This document shows positions 1-12,602 of a stretch of DNA of 64,000 nt, piece after piece (position 1 is the stretch's first letter; every line of letters starts with the position of its first letter). The DNA comes from Gymnopilus junonius (Eukaryota > Basidiomycota > Agaricomycetes > Agaricales > Galerinaceae). The position numbers and the translations under genes are program-made. The stretch spans positions 62,001 through 126,000 of the forward strand of contig JADNYJ010000053.1 of NCBI GenBank assembly GCA_015501075.1, in the 5' to 3' direction. The notes under the pieces are model-generated. The model made no database searches and was not told the origin of the DNA. It saw only the letters and a program-made list of their open reading frames with translations.

Positions 1-3000
1 CGGCTGAAAAAGCAAAGAGAGAACGCAGGTATGTTGAGTACTATCCCATGTAAAAATAGATACCAAGTATGGTAAAACTCACGTTTGTCACTAAATAATC
101 GATAATCGCCGCTCGAGCGGAGGAACTTCCACCTCAACCATTCGATCTTCAAGTTCCAACTCAATCTGAACGGTGCCGAGGTGCGGGAGCCATTGGAGTT
201 TCTTGTCAGGTTTAAGATTTGCATATTCCCGGGAGTAGTCTTCTTGCATCCTACATGGACCAAAGGTAAACAGAGGATAAAGTGTGATTAGAGTCATGAC
301 AATAACGAGAAGACAAGGGAGGAAGGACGAAGGAAGGAAGGACGAAGAAAGAAGAGAGAAGGAGGAGGAAAGAAGAGGACACTAACCTGCGGAACTGACC
401 AGGCATCACAACCCACTCGACTCCAGCGCAGGCCAGAATTGACGTGAAATAATACTGGGATGGAGAGTCGACTACCATCAAGAATCAAGAAGTAAGACAA
501 AAATCAACAAAAATATCCTTCGTAGGCAAAAAAATGAAATCAAACAAACCCATTCTGAGCGTGGACAAGCCATCGATCCTCTCGAATCCGTCATATCTCT
601 CAACATCACCTCGCACATCTGCATCGCGGTCTCTCCAAACCGGAGCTTGAGCATCTCGATTTTTCTTCTCTGTGAATCGCATTCATGTCATCAGTCAATC
701 GCCAAAACTTTCCAAGTTTTGAAAATTAGAAGGCGGAACACCAACCTTTTTTCTACCGGATCTGAGATGACATTACGGCTACCCCGCCGTGTGATAGCCA
801 ACAGGCGCTGAGCGAGCAGGGCCTGCAGTTCATTCACGAATAGATCTGGCGAGTCGTAGATCGAGACGAGGGTGCTGAGCACGTCGCTTGGTTTGTTGGT
901 TCGGAATTCTGCGCAAGGCAAGGGAGTAAGTTAACGAGTGAGCAGGTAAGTCAGAAGTAAGAAAGGAAGGAAGCAGGTAAGTAAGGCATCAAGTAATCCA
1001 GGGAATGAGATAACAAGGTACAAGAAGAAGAAACTCAACCAGCCGTAACCATGCCACCAGACGCCGCAGGAAAATACGCAAAAGGAAAACAGCACGAAGA
1101 ACAAAGAAAGCAACGCACCAGGACCTGCATCCACCGGTTCCGGATCCCAATCCAGATTCGAATAATCATCCACATCCCTTTCATGCGCATGTTGAATCAG
1201 CGTCGGTGCGTCTCCGTCATCTTCGTCCACCAGAGCCAGAAGATCGCTATCGCCATCATCATCATCATCGTTATTGGAGCCGACGAGGTTAGCCACGATA
1301 GTCTTGATCGTATCAGGCCGCTCTCTAAAAAAGAGAAGAAAAAAGAGAAGAAAGCAGTTAGCTAACAGCGCTTGCATTAATTAACGAGGGAGCAAAGCAA
1401 AGCAAAGACATGGAAAGGAAAATAAAGTAGCCAAATACAGCATACATACCTTAAATACGCCTTATTGGCTCCGCGACATTGAACAACAACACCCCGCGGG
1501 TCGATCACGCGGAGACACTTGATAGTCGAAATGTACTGTTGGAGATGAGCGTAGTGTCAGCGCCGGATGGAGCAGTCTTTTCCGGTTTCTGAAAGTTACA
1601 TTTGAGTACAGAATCGAGTAAGTGGCATGTAGGAGTAAAAGAAGAGCGATGAGTGAAGGGAAAGATGATGCAAGATGACAAGGAAACGAAGAAAATGAAG
1701 GAAAAAAGAACGACTACGACTATTAAGGACTGAGAAAATCGAAACCAAAATGGAAAAAAGGAGAAAAAGAAAGAAATTTGAATACTTACAATTTCCGTAG
1801 AGATTGGACGAGGGCGGCACGCCCATCCATGCGCTGTATACAATCCTATGTAAAATGAGGTGAGTAGCGATCGAGGAAACGACGGCACAAGGGACGTGAA
1901 AGGGAAATTCAAATTATGAGACAAATCAAAAAACGAAACACAGGATGTGAAGAAAAAAGATGGGAAAGAAAGAACGAGGCGACTCAGAAAACGACATACT
2001 TTAAGATCCTCCAACGCGCCCATTGAATCCGGATAATCCACAATAATATCAAAGATTTCTCGTGTCCTAAGGTAAAGATAAAATATAAAGAAATCGTCAG
2101 AGATCAAGCTCAAGCATCAAGATACACAGAGAACGGAAAGAAACGGCAGTAACGGCAACGCCACACAGATTAAAGTACAGTAAAAGGACACACACACTCA
2201 CCTCAAATCGCACAGCGTCTTATTAATATGATAATCAAACCCCGAGCCAACACCATACAACATCATCCTCGCCTCCTCCGCTGGAGAACAGAAAAAAAAA
2301 ACATTCATAAGCCAAACCGTGCCTCTTCCAAAGAATACCACAAAAAAATGAACCAAAAAAAACCTCACTCACCATTCTGCGCTCCCTCCCATACACCCAC
2401 ACCAACCACGGCACGACCTGATCTGCCGCCCACATCCTCAGCTCCTCCACCATCGGCCTCTCCCATTGGCCTCGCATGTCTCAAGGACATGCGCTTCGAT
2501 GAATTCATACCCACGCTCAGGATCATGCCTTCGTGTCGCTCGATGAGGCCTAGGAGGTCGATGGCGGACCAGAGGGACGCGTGCGTGGTCATATCCAAGG
2601 GCGTAGTGCTGGAGGTACCGCTGAAGGTGTCGCGTAACGTGGGGTGGGTATGGACCTTGCTCGGTGATATCCACATCCATAGCCATGGTTGAGTCTTCTT
2701 CGAAGGCTGGTGAGAGCAGGGAGGCGCAGAGCGCTTTGAACCCACTTGTAAAAGAGGGTGGAAGGGCGGAGAAGAGGTGCGTTTGGAAGGTGAGGGCGTA
2801 GGTTGGAACATCCTTGGACCCAAACTAGCGTGAAAAAATACAGTCAGCGGGTTGTGGGACAAGGGACAAGGAAAGAAGGGTAGTATGCTCACTCTTCGGG
2901 TGGTGCCCAAGCTTTGTACCACTCCACCAACCGAAAGATGAGAGCTCGGATTTCGTTTGTGGATTTGGTTCCTGTGAGTATACAGGTAAGGCTCCCGATA

Positions 3001-3643
3001 CGGAGGTAGAGAGGAGAAAGAACGAAGGTGAACCTCATATCGAGCCATAACCACCAATATCATTCGCTATCAAATAAAAGTTCTGGCAACGTCGTCTATG
3101 CAGCAGCCCAACATCAGCCACACTGCTTATTGAGACAATGGCACGAAACACGTACTCAGGAACGTCTCCAACAAGCCGGGAAGTTCTTTGACCTATTGAC
3201 TGAATGGAAAGCCTTGAGCGCCTTATTCAAATCCTTTCCTATTCCTAACTTTGCCCATCGCATAAATCAAGGAAATAACATCAAAGTGTAGCTGCCGTAC
3301 CGTAAGCCCGTCCGTGGGCATCAACGGGCACTGAGCTGATATAAAAACCGGACAGAAATCGCCCAAGCCTGCATATAAAGATGGTTGGCACAATATTATC
3401 AGCATATACAGCGCATATATTCACCTCTCTAAAGTCCATAAACCCAGATACGCTGGCTGAACCTCCGCTGAGATGCTGGATGGACTCGTGCCACTTGGAC
3501 GTGACCTGTGCCCTCATCGCGTCAGTGATCGTTGAATGCGGCATAAAAGCGCGTCTTTGAGGAGAACAGGGGTCGCAAGGAATAAAGGTGAGTATATTAC
3601 GCGATTGGTTGGCTGGAGAAAGGTGTATGGAGGTGGAAATCAA
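1..3643 (-). CDS. APC2: Anaphase-promoting complex subunit 2 (cullin-like), 3' end beyond window
   Basis: APC2 is the cullin-like scaffold of the APC/C ubiquitin ligase, which binds the RING subunit APC11 and drives mitotic cyclin and securin destruction. Minus-strand exons show cullin-homology landmarks: SDVLSTLVSIYDSPDLFVNE and LQALLAQRLL (about 921-780), IEMLKLRFGETAMQMCEVML (about 660-600), SRQFWPALESSGL (about 450-410), LKPDKKLQWLPHLGTV (about 220-170) and LEDRMVEVEVPPLE near 115. Further upstream, YEFIEAHVLETC and WERPMVEELRMWAADQVVPW (2520-2390) fit the N-terminal helical region. Short introns separate the exons. The start is either the ATG at 3544 or one 33 codons upstream at 3643. 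The reading frame changes at several places without an obvious intron (near 108, 400, 588 and three or four times in 2400-2700), each consistent with a lost base. The winged-helix C-terminus lies beyond base 1. Family call is firm; exon borders are approximate. Confidence 0.88.
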
Positions 3644-3866
3644 GTTGGAAGCGAATTGAAAGTCGAGCGGAATGGGATTCCGGTGCGGTCACATGAAACG
3701 TAAGATTTCACACGTGACAACACGCGTCCGCGTCCTAGGACCTAGCCTTTAGGAACTTAAGTTAGTGTGTAGAACACATGTAGCTCGGACACTGACGACC
3801 AGCACGAATTCTATTTTTCTCCGTAGAACATAATTCCGACTAATTACACTTTACGTTTTATGAAAT

Positions 3867-4883
3867 TTACTTGGAATCTTTATCTGAATTTTCCACCGAC
3901 TCAACAATTTTCTCCGCCTCTACCTCGCTGAACGCGCCGAGGAGCCGATCGTATAGGGTCCTATACATCCGCGGCACCTTGGTTGAACTGAAAAGATCGA
4001 TAAACCAAGCCAATATCCCTCTGAACCACGAAACAGCCGGCTGTATATTTACAATAAGCATGTTATGTTAATCAAATCCTGGCGTGTGGCTAACCTTTCG
4101 CCACCCCTCCACCTTGCAATTCCCAATGATCAGGTGCTCCATTACCCTCTTTGATTTTTTGACGAGGTCTGCATTGGCATACCTCTGAGCGCCGTTGATC
4201 CGTCGCCCTTTACTTGCGCACACACATGCGTGCCCATCAAACACCATACCAGCATTCCTAAACGAATCCTCATTCTCAACCCACCACTGATCCATCGGCT
4301 CATCATTCTCACACCCAGTGACAGCTATAACAATCGACAGCTTCTCCTCGCAAAACCCTTTGAAGAACAAAGAGTAATTCTTCACCATCGCCTCGGTCAC
4401 TCTCCCACACTTGATCACAAACACGAGAAGATGGATGCCCCCAGAATTGGCTAGCCGCTTAACGAGTTGGTACAGATGACCAACAGCTTTCGCAGAGTCG
4501 ACAGTACCAGAGCTGTGCTCTCCAAGTCCAACGGTATCGTAGAAATTAAATGGATTGCCTTGGATGGCTCCACTATAGACGGTGCTTTCGAATGTGCACC
4601 CTTTCGCTCCGGAGCTGATGTCTGCTTTGTCTCTTCCCAAAATCAGATTAATCAAACTGCTTTTGCCCACACCCGTTTCTCCAAACACGATAACGTTTCT
4701 AGGGACCTGATAAACCTGTAACATATATCGAGGCATCAGATTGCGGAAGGGTTGCATGGTTAAGCAGTGCAGTACCAGTTCAGGAGTATCGTCAGAGGGG
4801 CTCATTTGAGTCATGATAACGCGCGAACGTCGTAGGATGGAATGTAGCCTAAGGTCGGAGAATCTATGTACTATATACTCCAT
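3867..4883 (-). CDS. P-loop GTPase (G-domain / AIG1-like)
   Basis: Two exons, 4883-4095 and 4040-3867, joined across a 54-bp GT-AG intron, give 320 residues in one frame. The G1/Walker A motif GETGVGKSSLINLILG is followed by a switch region with a conserved Thr, G3 as DTVGLGE, G4-like TGCE in place of NKxD, and G5-like CASKG. This arrangement matches the G-domain proteins of fungi related to AIG1/GIMAP and septin-like GTPases. The C-terminal exon holds a hydrophobic segment, VSWFRGILAWFIDLF, which could be a membrane or lipid-facing helix, followed by an acidic/basic tail. An alternative start is the ATG at about 4814. Role in the cell is unknown; these genes are often multicopy in Agaricomycetes. 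Confidence 0.8.
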
Positions 4884-5213
4884 GTAGCCACTCTTATCTG
4901 ATTTAGCATATCAAGCATCTTGGCTAACATCGATTTCTGCTAAGCAGAGGCTCATGGTAAGTTTACTACTGTTCCAAAACCTAATAACCTTGAAAGAGCA
5001 TACCCCCCGAGGACAACTCGTCAATGCAGATGAAATAAGGCAACCCAAGGGCCGAAGGGTTTCCATTTGACCAGAAGAGTAACTTCGATACCGCGATGTG
5101 GTACAGGCGCTTAGATAGTGTCAGTGCGTGAGTCCCAAGTATACGTATAAAGTCTTATTAGCATGACCTTTACCATCGTTCAGAAACTTCGGATATCGAT
5201 AGACTCGGATATA
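4884..5213. other. Intergenic spacer
   Basis: About 330 bp between the GTPase start and the stop of the minus-strand MYND gene. I see no coding exon, RNA gene or clear repeat; it should hold the promoter of the GTPase gene. Confidence 0.5.
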
Positions 5214-6765
5214 CTACAAGATCCTCACTACTTCCCCACTCTCCAACGTCATATTCAGTACCATTTTTCTATGCGCATCCCTATCAACCAGCACAGCCGG
5301 ATCCTTGAGAAACTGATTCCTATATTTCCTCACCTTACACAATGTGGCCGAAATCTCCTCTACCGTCCAAGTGTCGATGTTATTCGCCACGCAGATGGCA
5401 CGGAATTGGCCGCATGTAAAATTCTGAGTCCATATCCGTGACCAGTGCACACCAAGCGATGCTTTGAGAGCATGGATCTGGCTACAGACCTCTTTATGAG
5501 GGAAAAGTTCAGACTTCCACGCTTGCTTTTGACACTGCAAATAATTTGAAACGGCGTAAGCAAGCGCGGTAAGGTTATAAATTGTAAAATACAACCTACC
5601 TCTTCGCCACAGAACCGCATCAAATCACACCTCCGACAGACACGCAACTGAACGTCTTCCGGTGGTGACGTGCACGAGATATTCCAACATCCCATACTCC
5701 TCGCCTGAATAATCACTTTTAAAGCCTGTTCCAATGCAGCGCCATCCAACTCCCGCATATCAACTATACTGCCCATATTAATCGACACCGCCCCCGTCTC
5801 CTCGTCGAACTCTAAATGCGCACAACCAATGAGGTACCAAACGATCTTCGCATTCCTACTCCACTCCTGCTGCATACCCCCACTCCGCATAATATCTTTC
5901 AGACGGGGGAGAGTGGGCAACAGCCACGTCCGCCTTTCGAGGATCAAGCGATTAAAGCAGGAAATATCACATAGCGCGAGGTCTTCAAAGAACTGAAGAA
6001 CAGCCACCACGGGTTTGCTGAAGAAATACTCTCGTGTGAGGGGGGAATCGTTGCCTTCTTCGTAAAATTTTATCGTAACATCGAGGTAGCGCAAAGGCCG
6101 CTCCATGGCCAGATCGGGGTCAAAGAGCTCTGGAGAGAACTGAGTATAGAAGAAGGCCAGGCGCGCTGCAAGTTTGAATATGATATGGCCCTCCGGCGGG
6201 TTAAAGAGCCAAAGTTTCAGACCGGTCACAGTAGCCTGGGGTGCATACGGGAGAAGATCCTCTGTGCTTTGTGGCCAGGGGATATTCCCATTGGAAGTCG
6301 GACCACTGTAGAACCTGTTTTGCGTGAGATTGGAAAGTGCCAGGATTATGCATGTAGCGACGGTTGATACAACATCGAATATACATTCAATGACCTGCAC
6401 AACCATTCGTCTGTCACGTCTGGACTATTAGAATAATGCAGCATCCTCCTCCGTGCCCTAGGGTTCAAGTAGATAGGCCGCAATGACATTCAGCCACATG
6501 ATTCATCATCGAGGTCCAATCCTCCTTGTTCTGATTCATAGTCAAAAACTTGATCCCGGCTCGTAGGAAGTCGGGTGGGATTTTGCCAACCTGAGTTGTT
6601 CAGAAAGTGATGAACGTGCTTCCAGAGCTTGATCGATGCGATTGGCCGTGACGCACATTCTCCTCACACAGGCATTGACACTCAATGGGTCTTGCATTGT
6701 CGTCGTCAAGATTCAAACGCGGCTGAGACTGTGATAACATGTGGTTCTATGTATTCCGAGGACAT
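5214..6765 (-). pseudogene. MYND-finger family protein, copy 1 (5' part frame-disrupted)
   Basis: The main exon (about 6406-5600) and last exon (5534-5214) are joined by a 65-bp intron with donor GTAGGT and acceptor TTGCAG. Across the join they read RVCRRCDLMRFCGEE / CQKQAWKSELFPHKEVC, a MYND zinc finger (CxxC, then FC, C-Q-K-x-x-W, H-x-x-x-C) that usually mediates protein interaction. The N-terminal region is homologous to the copy at 10817. It begins with ATG at 6765 (MSSEYIEPHVITVSAAFE) but breaks frame near 6710 (GAATCTTG where the sister has GAACTCTTG), near 6573 (one C short) and again between 6500 and 6410. The last ~110 codons and the MYND finger are intact. It is therefore either a decaying paralog or a gene damaged by base-calling errors. 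Biochemical function is unknown. Confidence 0.75.
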
Positions 6766-8496
6766 TTCTTTCTTTTTCTGAGGGTCGTAACTGATTAGTC
6801 TCATTGTGGGAGAGGTGTGAACGGAATCTTTACTTACCAGTCCGACTAGATAAAGAACTGGTTCGGCCGTTCGATATGAAATAGATTATCTGGATCGGTG
6901 GTCAATGGTCCTCTCCAAGATTGTGTTAGCCATGAGGAACCCACGTTGTCTCCATCTATTGTGAGGAGACCCTCTCTCTGGGTCTGTAATTCGGAGAAAA
7001 TAAGAAATAAATTATTGCGGATGGCCAAGTACGCACCAAGTCAATAATCCTAATCGGAACAAGCGCCCTCCACATGATCACATGTGCACTTATTTCGTCG
7101 AGCGTTAAGCAGGATCTACCCAAATTTAGATCCGAGAATCACTAGAAGCGCATACTTACCATACCAACCAGGCACGCCCCGAGCTGAACAAAAGAAATCG
7201 ATTATGCGCATCATTCTTGTCGCTGCGCAGCCCCTCGATGACGCCTATACGCCCCGCCTCTTCTGAATTTGGGTAGAACATTATTTCTTAGATGTTTTTC
7301 GGCGAGTTTTCAATTTCTTTCGGTTCTCAACGGTTCATTCTTGTGATATAAATCAATTTCATGACCTTTTCTTTCCCTATTAAAGTATGATAATTGCCGC
7401 AGTGACGATGTGTGCTGCGGAAATGGACTGAACACACCTGCAAACAACTTTTATTCGAAAATTTTACTTTAATTTTCCTCTCTTTCTGACTATGTAGCTA
7501 CAGTATAAATACCTGGACACTTCTACAGTAGCGATCCAGTTGAATATAGCAGAATTTCAGCTCACTAGCTCAATAATCGCCCTCGACATCTTAGTTATTA
7601 CCAAGTTTCTCACGTTCACACCAGATCCAATCTACGGGAATTTATTCCAACGGATCTATCTACACTCTAATACACTTTTGGAACCTTTAAGCAAACGGAG
7701 TTTGCTTTCGAGTCACATTCTCGACTCGACCAACTTACTCGCTTTTCACTATATCCCACGTTCATGTATGACGATGTCAGAAAATAAGGATGGTATTTTG
7801 GGTGGCTATACTCACCTTAAAGACGAAGGCTATGAGAAAACTGAATGAAACACAATTGAATTCCTTCGTGGCTCACTCTTTGAGTGGTCATCAATGCCTG
7901 ATACCTTTTACTCCCCCATCAAGCGCAAAACCGGAGCATGTAATTCCATCCAGTAAGTCAGCCGCGAATGGTCCTACAAAACCAAGCAAAATACGAAGTG
8001 AAGATCTTAAACGAAGGAGGGAGTAGGTGTCCACGCATTCACAAGATCTGAATTGTTCCTTTAAACCAAGAGTCATTCAGGGGATGTGGTGGTTCAAGGT
8101 TAAGCACAACTGCAGAAGGGCCCGGGAGCGGATGTGCATCGCCCACGTATCACACGGTAACTCGTTGCCACGTGACTAAACGCGTCGCGTAGAACTAATT
8201 ACGTACCGCGGATAAGCTTCGCTGTATGGTGATACACCCACACACTGCCCAATTTCTTCTTTTTCACGCCTTTATATGGCCTTCTTTTTCTTTAGGTCCC
8301 TTTCACTGGAAGTATCTCCGCAAAATACAAGACGGCCGGCTGATTCCGCCACATTATGTAAACATTGTTTTTCCTTATAGAGCGAACAATGCTCTCCTCT
8401 TCCTCCCACGTGTCGCCTCCGATAATGATCGTCAGAGATTTTTATTACAATGCCATCGATATCCCTCCTTGATTCTTCCCTTCCATCACCACCAAA
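6766..8496. other. Gene-poor spacer
   Basis: About 1.7 kb with only short overlapping open frames on both strands, none with recognisable domains or convincing splice structure. The right part (8200-8496) is pyrimidine-rich and presumably carries the promoter and 5' leader of the gene at 8497. Confidence 0.4.
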
Positions 8497-9111
8497 ATGG
8501 TCCTCACTGGTAAGCTTCCGAGTCCTCTCTTTTGTATTCGATCAGTTCAAACTTCAAAACTAGATTTGTCACTCAACGAAGATGCCACCGCGGTTACTGA
8601 GTCTCTCCTAGTCGTTGTCAACAAACTGAGCTTACAGGAGAAGGACGTTACTGATGGCTTCGACGCCGATGACGCTTCTTTGGCAACACCACCGCCACTC
8701 TCTCCCGACTCCCGTCGTTCATCTACTTCGGATTCATCGTACGCATCGGCAAACGATATCTTCACGACTGTTTCGTGGCAGGCTGACTCCGACGCCGACT
8801 ATATGGCTTTGATACTGGAGTACTCTGAGAAGGATATGTCTGAGATACCAGAGGACTGTTGGTCCTTCGCGCAGGATGATATACGTGCTCCATTTGGTCA
8901 GTGCTCAGCTTTGTTACTCATCCCATATGCCGAAGTTAATCAGTTTTTCTATATGACTCCAGAGGTTGCGCCGCACTCTTACAATGAGTTAGAGATACAA
9001 TGGTATCTGGAGACCAGTCCGGAGTCGGATGAGGAAACACCCTTTTCCCTCTCTCATCCTCTAGTCTTACACGACGGAGATGAGGTCGTTGCAGGATCAC
9101 TTGATGCTTAA
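8497..9111 (+). CDS. Acidic Ser-rich protein of unknown function
   Basis: A continuous 204-codon frame begins MVLTGKLPSP and ends at a TAA followed by an AT-rich 3' region. The protein is strongly acidic (clusters such as DGFDADDASLA, DSDADYM and SPESDEETP) with a Ser/Pro-rich stretch, PPPLSPDSRRSSTSDSSYAS, that looks disordered and phosphorylatable. No known domain, signal peptide or membrane segment is apparent. Directly after the start lies a GT...AG segment of 36 bp (GTAAGC to GATCAG) whose removal would keep the frame and give MVLTVQTSKLDLS, so the true N-terminus is uncertain. No function can be proposed. Confidence 0.6.
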   Translation: MVLTGKLPSPLFCIRSVQTSKLDLSLNEDATAVTESLLVVVNKLSLQEKDVTDGFDADDASLATPPPLSPDSRRSSTSDSSYASANDIFTTVSWQADSDADYMALILEYSEKDMSEIPEDCWSFAQDDIRAPFGQCSALLLIPYAEVNQFFYMTPEVAPHSYNELEIQWYLETSPESDEETPFSLSHPLVLHDGDEVVAGSLDA

Positions 9112-10226
9112 ATCGGATCCTATTCCATCCGCAAAATGGTATTGTATATCTTCGATACTAATTTGCTTGTGCTAAAAATTTTAGTCTCCACTTATGTATA
9201 TTAAACAGACCCTTCCGACGCCTTGCTTATTCTTTCTGGATTATATATATATTAGCTATGTATAGTACCTTCAATTTGTTGTAAGTACTACCTACTATTA
9301 TGACCGTTTCGTTTATATAATTTATTCTTGCTCAGATCGTGTACCATGATTCATAACGGCCAAGCTGGTTTCGTCATCTAGAACAAGTCCTGCCCACTGT
9401 CCTCAGACCTGATTCCGTCGGCGATTCCGAAGATGCTGCATCAAATCATGCTATCTAATCTGATGAGCTCCAGATTGCGCTGGCGGTCTAACTTTGACGC
9501 CCAACTCATTACCTTTTTTCTCAACGTTTTCAAGTTAAAACCTTAAACATGACGATTTGTCACAGAAAGGTATTAGATGGTATTAGATGAACGTGGGATA
9601 GGAATGGGCAACGTACGCTACTACATCAGAAAAAGTGACGGGTTGATGTATAGCAATGTATTACCTCGTAGTAGATACATGCTATGTACTGGAATTTGTA
9701 GGTGGCTGCAGAAAATGTGATGAAAATTGAATCAGAATGTATGGCGATGTATCCAAGCCGCGCCAATGTATTTATAGAACAGGGTACGCAGCGATTTCCA
9801 CATTGCGAAAACAGGGACGCAGCTTGGTCGGTATTGCTATATAGACATCGCAGTAAGGTCGACATTGGGTTCAGAGAAGGCATTGCCAATACATTAAGCA
9901 TGAAGGCAATGTAACTGGGCTACATGATTTGCTCGAAGTCAGACATTGGAATACCGACTTCGTGAGAAAAGCTACATTGGAAAGTCCGTTCGTCTGAATA
10001 GCTAAATTGGAATAGAATGTAACTTATATATTGCCATACCTTGCCATATTTGAATCGGTTTCTTTTTATGATGTACACGTGGGACTCCCATGGTCTAAAC
10101 TCGCACAGAACCATCAGATATCGATCCAAGTCGTATTGGGCGCGCCGAATAATTTTCTCAATCCAACAAGTAAGATCTTATTTTGCACCTTATAATCATT
10201 ATTCTGACTAAACGCGATCCAAGAGA
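9112..10226. other. AT-rich spacer
   Basis: About 1.1 kb, AT-rich, with runs such as TATATATATA near 9244. Small opposing frames at 9626-9914 and 9920-10129 have no recognisable content. Confidence 0.4.
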
Positions 10227-10421
10227 ATGGACGCCCAAGAGCTTTACTTAGGACCGCAGGTCATATCAGTCTCAGCCGCGTTCGAGCTACTTACAATGAC
10301 AATGCAAGACACATCAAGAGTCGCTTATCTTCGAAACCCAGGAGTGCTTACGGACCCAAGTGAAGGACACAGAATGGTCTTTACGCTAACAATGGACGAC
10401 GGAGAGAAAGTTGAGATTTAG
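10227..10421 (+). CDS. Mini MYND-family ORF: N-terminus joined to C-terminus, middle deleted
   Basis: This 64-codon intact frame begins MDAQELYLGPQVISVSAAFE, matching the start of the full copy at 10817 (QPHAISVSAAFELL). After DTSRV it continues directly with LRNPGVLTDPSEGHRMV and ends in TLTMDDGEKVEI, matching the last ~32 residues of the full copy (LQDPNLLTDPKAGRKMV, TLTMDDGEKF). Roughly 450 residues, including the MYND finger and the intron, are missing, yet the frame is kept from ATG to stop. It sits 395 bp upstream of the full copy on the same strand. It may be a deletion derivative that is no longer functional, or a short regulatory peptide; the sequence alone cannot decide. Confidence 0.6.
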   Translation: MDAQELYLGPQVISVSAAFELLTMTMQDTSRVAYLRNPGVLTDPSEGHRMVFTLTMDDGEKVEI

Positions 10422-10816
10422 TCTCGTTATTTCTTCCTCAAAAGCTTTATATTGAACCGAACAGATATACCTTCCTAGTGTATTTCTCAAGACAAGTCAC
10501 ATATTGTACTGGCGCAATCTGACTTCTGACATCACATATTTTTATCGGTCTTCATCGTGAAGCAAAGAGCTCTAAAAATGTATACGAGTTCGTTCACAGG
10601 AAAGCTTGATATAAACGTGAGATAAAGATAGGGTCATGGTCATGGGGATCGACGTGGCTTTCTCCAGCTCAACCCAAGTGAAACTTGGACAGGACTATCA
10701 CTATCGCAAGACTTGCACCATCATCATATCGAAAGCGCCGGAGAATTTATCTGTTTAACTGGTAAGGACTTCACCAACGCCTCTCCGATGATGGACCTAA
10801 TTATAGAAACAAGAAA
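10422..10816. other. Spacer / promoter region of MYND copy 2
   Basis: About 395 bp between the mini-ORF stop and the start of the full-length paralog. No coding content seen. Confidence 0.4.
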
Positions 10817-12366
10817 ATGCCTTTGGAATCCGCCTTGCAACCGCATGCCATATCTGTCTCAGCTGCATTCGAACTCTTGACTACAACATTGAGAAACCCT
10901 TCGAGAGTCGATGCATGTGCTAGAAGGATGTCTGTTGCAGCCGATCGCATCGATCAAGCTCTGGAAGCGCGAACTTTACTCTCCGAGAAAATCAAGTTTG
11001 CGAAATCTCGCCCTGATTTCTTACGAGCTGGGATCAAGTTTTTGACCCTGAATCAAACCAAGAAGGATTGGGAATCAATGATAGATCACTTGGCACAGTG
11101 TCGTTGCAGCACTCTTCAATCCCGAAGGATCCTGCATTACCCTAACGGATTGCGACCTGACGAACGACTTGACGTTCAGGACAGAATCCCGATATTCGAT
11201 GTCGTATCCACTGTTTCCAAATGTATCATCCTCGCTCTTTCTAACCTCACGCAGGACAAGTTTCACAGCGGCACGACATCCAGCGGAAAAAAAATCTGGC
11301 CTCAAAGCCCCGAGGATTTGCTCCCCTATGGACCCAATGCCACTTTGGCCGGATTCGTACTTTGGCTTAACGATCCGCCCGAAGGAGTCGTTATATTTAA
11401 ACTGGCAGTGCGGCTGGCTTTATTTTACTCCCCGTTCTCAGAGAAGGTTTTCGACGCCGAACTGGTGGCAGGAAAGGCTGTGCTCCACCTTGCTGTAGCG
11501 ACTGTATTTTATGGGAAAGGCGATCCCTCGCCTCGAGCACGTCTCTGTCGTTTCACTCAACCCGTCTTGGCTGTTCTTCAATTCTTTGAAGACCTTACAA
11601 TTTGCGATATATCAGCCTTCTTTCACGTGTTTATTGGGGGGCATCAATGGGTGAAAAAGGTTTTTGAGCCTGTGAGGGACATATTGCGTACGATGCCTGA
11701 GGAGTGGAACAAAACATTGAGGATCCTAGGTTACATTATCGGGGCTTCTCAGGCGTCGTTTGATGAAGATGGTATAATATCCATCAACGTCGGCAGCGCA
11801 GCCGATGTGCGGATTATCCAGGATTATCCCAATGATGAGGGTGTAGAATATCTTTCGCGTATAATCGTCGAGGCTCGAAGTATGGGCTGTTGGAACGTCA
11901 CTTGCACATCAGCACTGGGACGTGGTCAGCTGCGAGTCTGTCGTAAATGCGATTTATTGAGATTCTGCAACGAAGAGGCGAGTGGCCTGCGTTCCTTCAC
12001 TGAACTTACTGACAGACATTTCGACTTTTAGTGCCAAAAGCAGGCATGGAAGTTCGATGGCTGTCCCCACAAAGAGTCTGTGGTGACATTCACTCTTTCA
12101 AAGAGTCCCTTGGGAACGACTGGTCGGGTCTTTGGAGTCCAGACTATACACACGATCAGTTCCTAGTCATTTGTAGGGCAAACAAAGTCAGTGCCGGTGT
12201 TGTGGACAACATTGTTGGTCAGCTGTGGGCAGTGAAGAAATATAGGGCCGCGTTTCTTCAGGATCCGAACTTGCTTACCGATCCAAAAGCAGGACGTAAA
12301 ATGGTGATGACTCTGACAATGGATGATGGGGAGAAGTTCAGATTTCGTAGTGTGGTCACTTTTTAA
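10817..12366 (+). CDS. MYND-finger family protein, copy 2 (nearly complete)
   Basis: Exon 1 (10817-11977, 387 codons) starts MPLESALQPHAISVSAAFEL and ends RVCRKCDLLRFCNEE. Exon 2 begins at 12032 with CQKQAWK, completing a MYND zinc finger. The intervening 54-bp intron has a GC donor (GCGAGT) and a TAG acceptor, whereas copy 1 has a normal GT donor at the same place. In exon 2 the frame shifts near 12076 (AAAGAGTC where copy 1 implies an extra G), after which the family C-terminus follows: VCGDIHSFKESLG and then LTDPKAGRKMVMTLTMDDGE to the stop at 12366. The long helical region before the finger is family-specific. MYND fingers generally bind proline-rich partner motifs; no substrate or pathway can be inferred here. 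Confidence 0.75.
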
Positions 12367-12602
12367 ATTGAAAACCATCGATGTCTTTTCCTCTGTAATT
12401 TTAGGCCTATGTAGAACCGAATATGGATACCATTTGAGATGTTAACGCCTTTCCTGGAACATAAGTCACTTAATCAATTACAATGATGTGGAGCGGCGTG
12501 CACTCCGACTACGCACGGAAATCGGTATACGCACGATCCGACAGATATTCCAGGTTCCGTCCGAAAAGACGCGCGCCAGCGCAAGCACGATAAACGGATG
12601 AC

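Noticed and set aside
1051..1365. 104-codon plus-strand frame
   Set aside because: Lies opposite APC2 exons and introns; low-complexity Ile and Lys runs come from repetitive acidic codons on the other strand.
931..2113. Long minus-strand frames rich in Phe, Ser and Leu inside APC2
   Set aside because: They read through pyrimidine-rich introns; the conserved APC2 exons use other segments.
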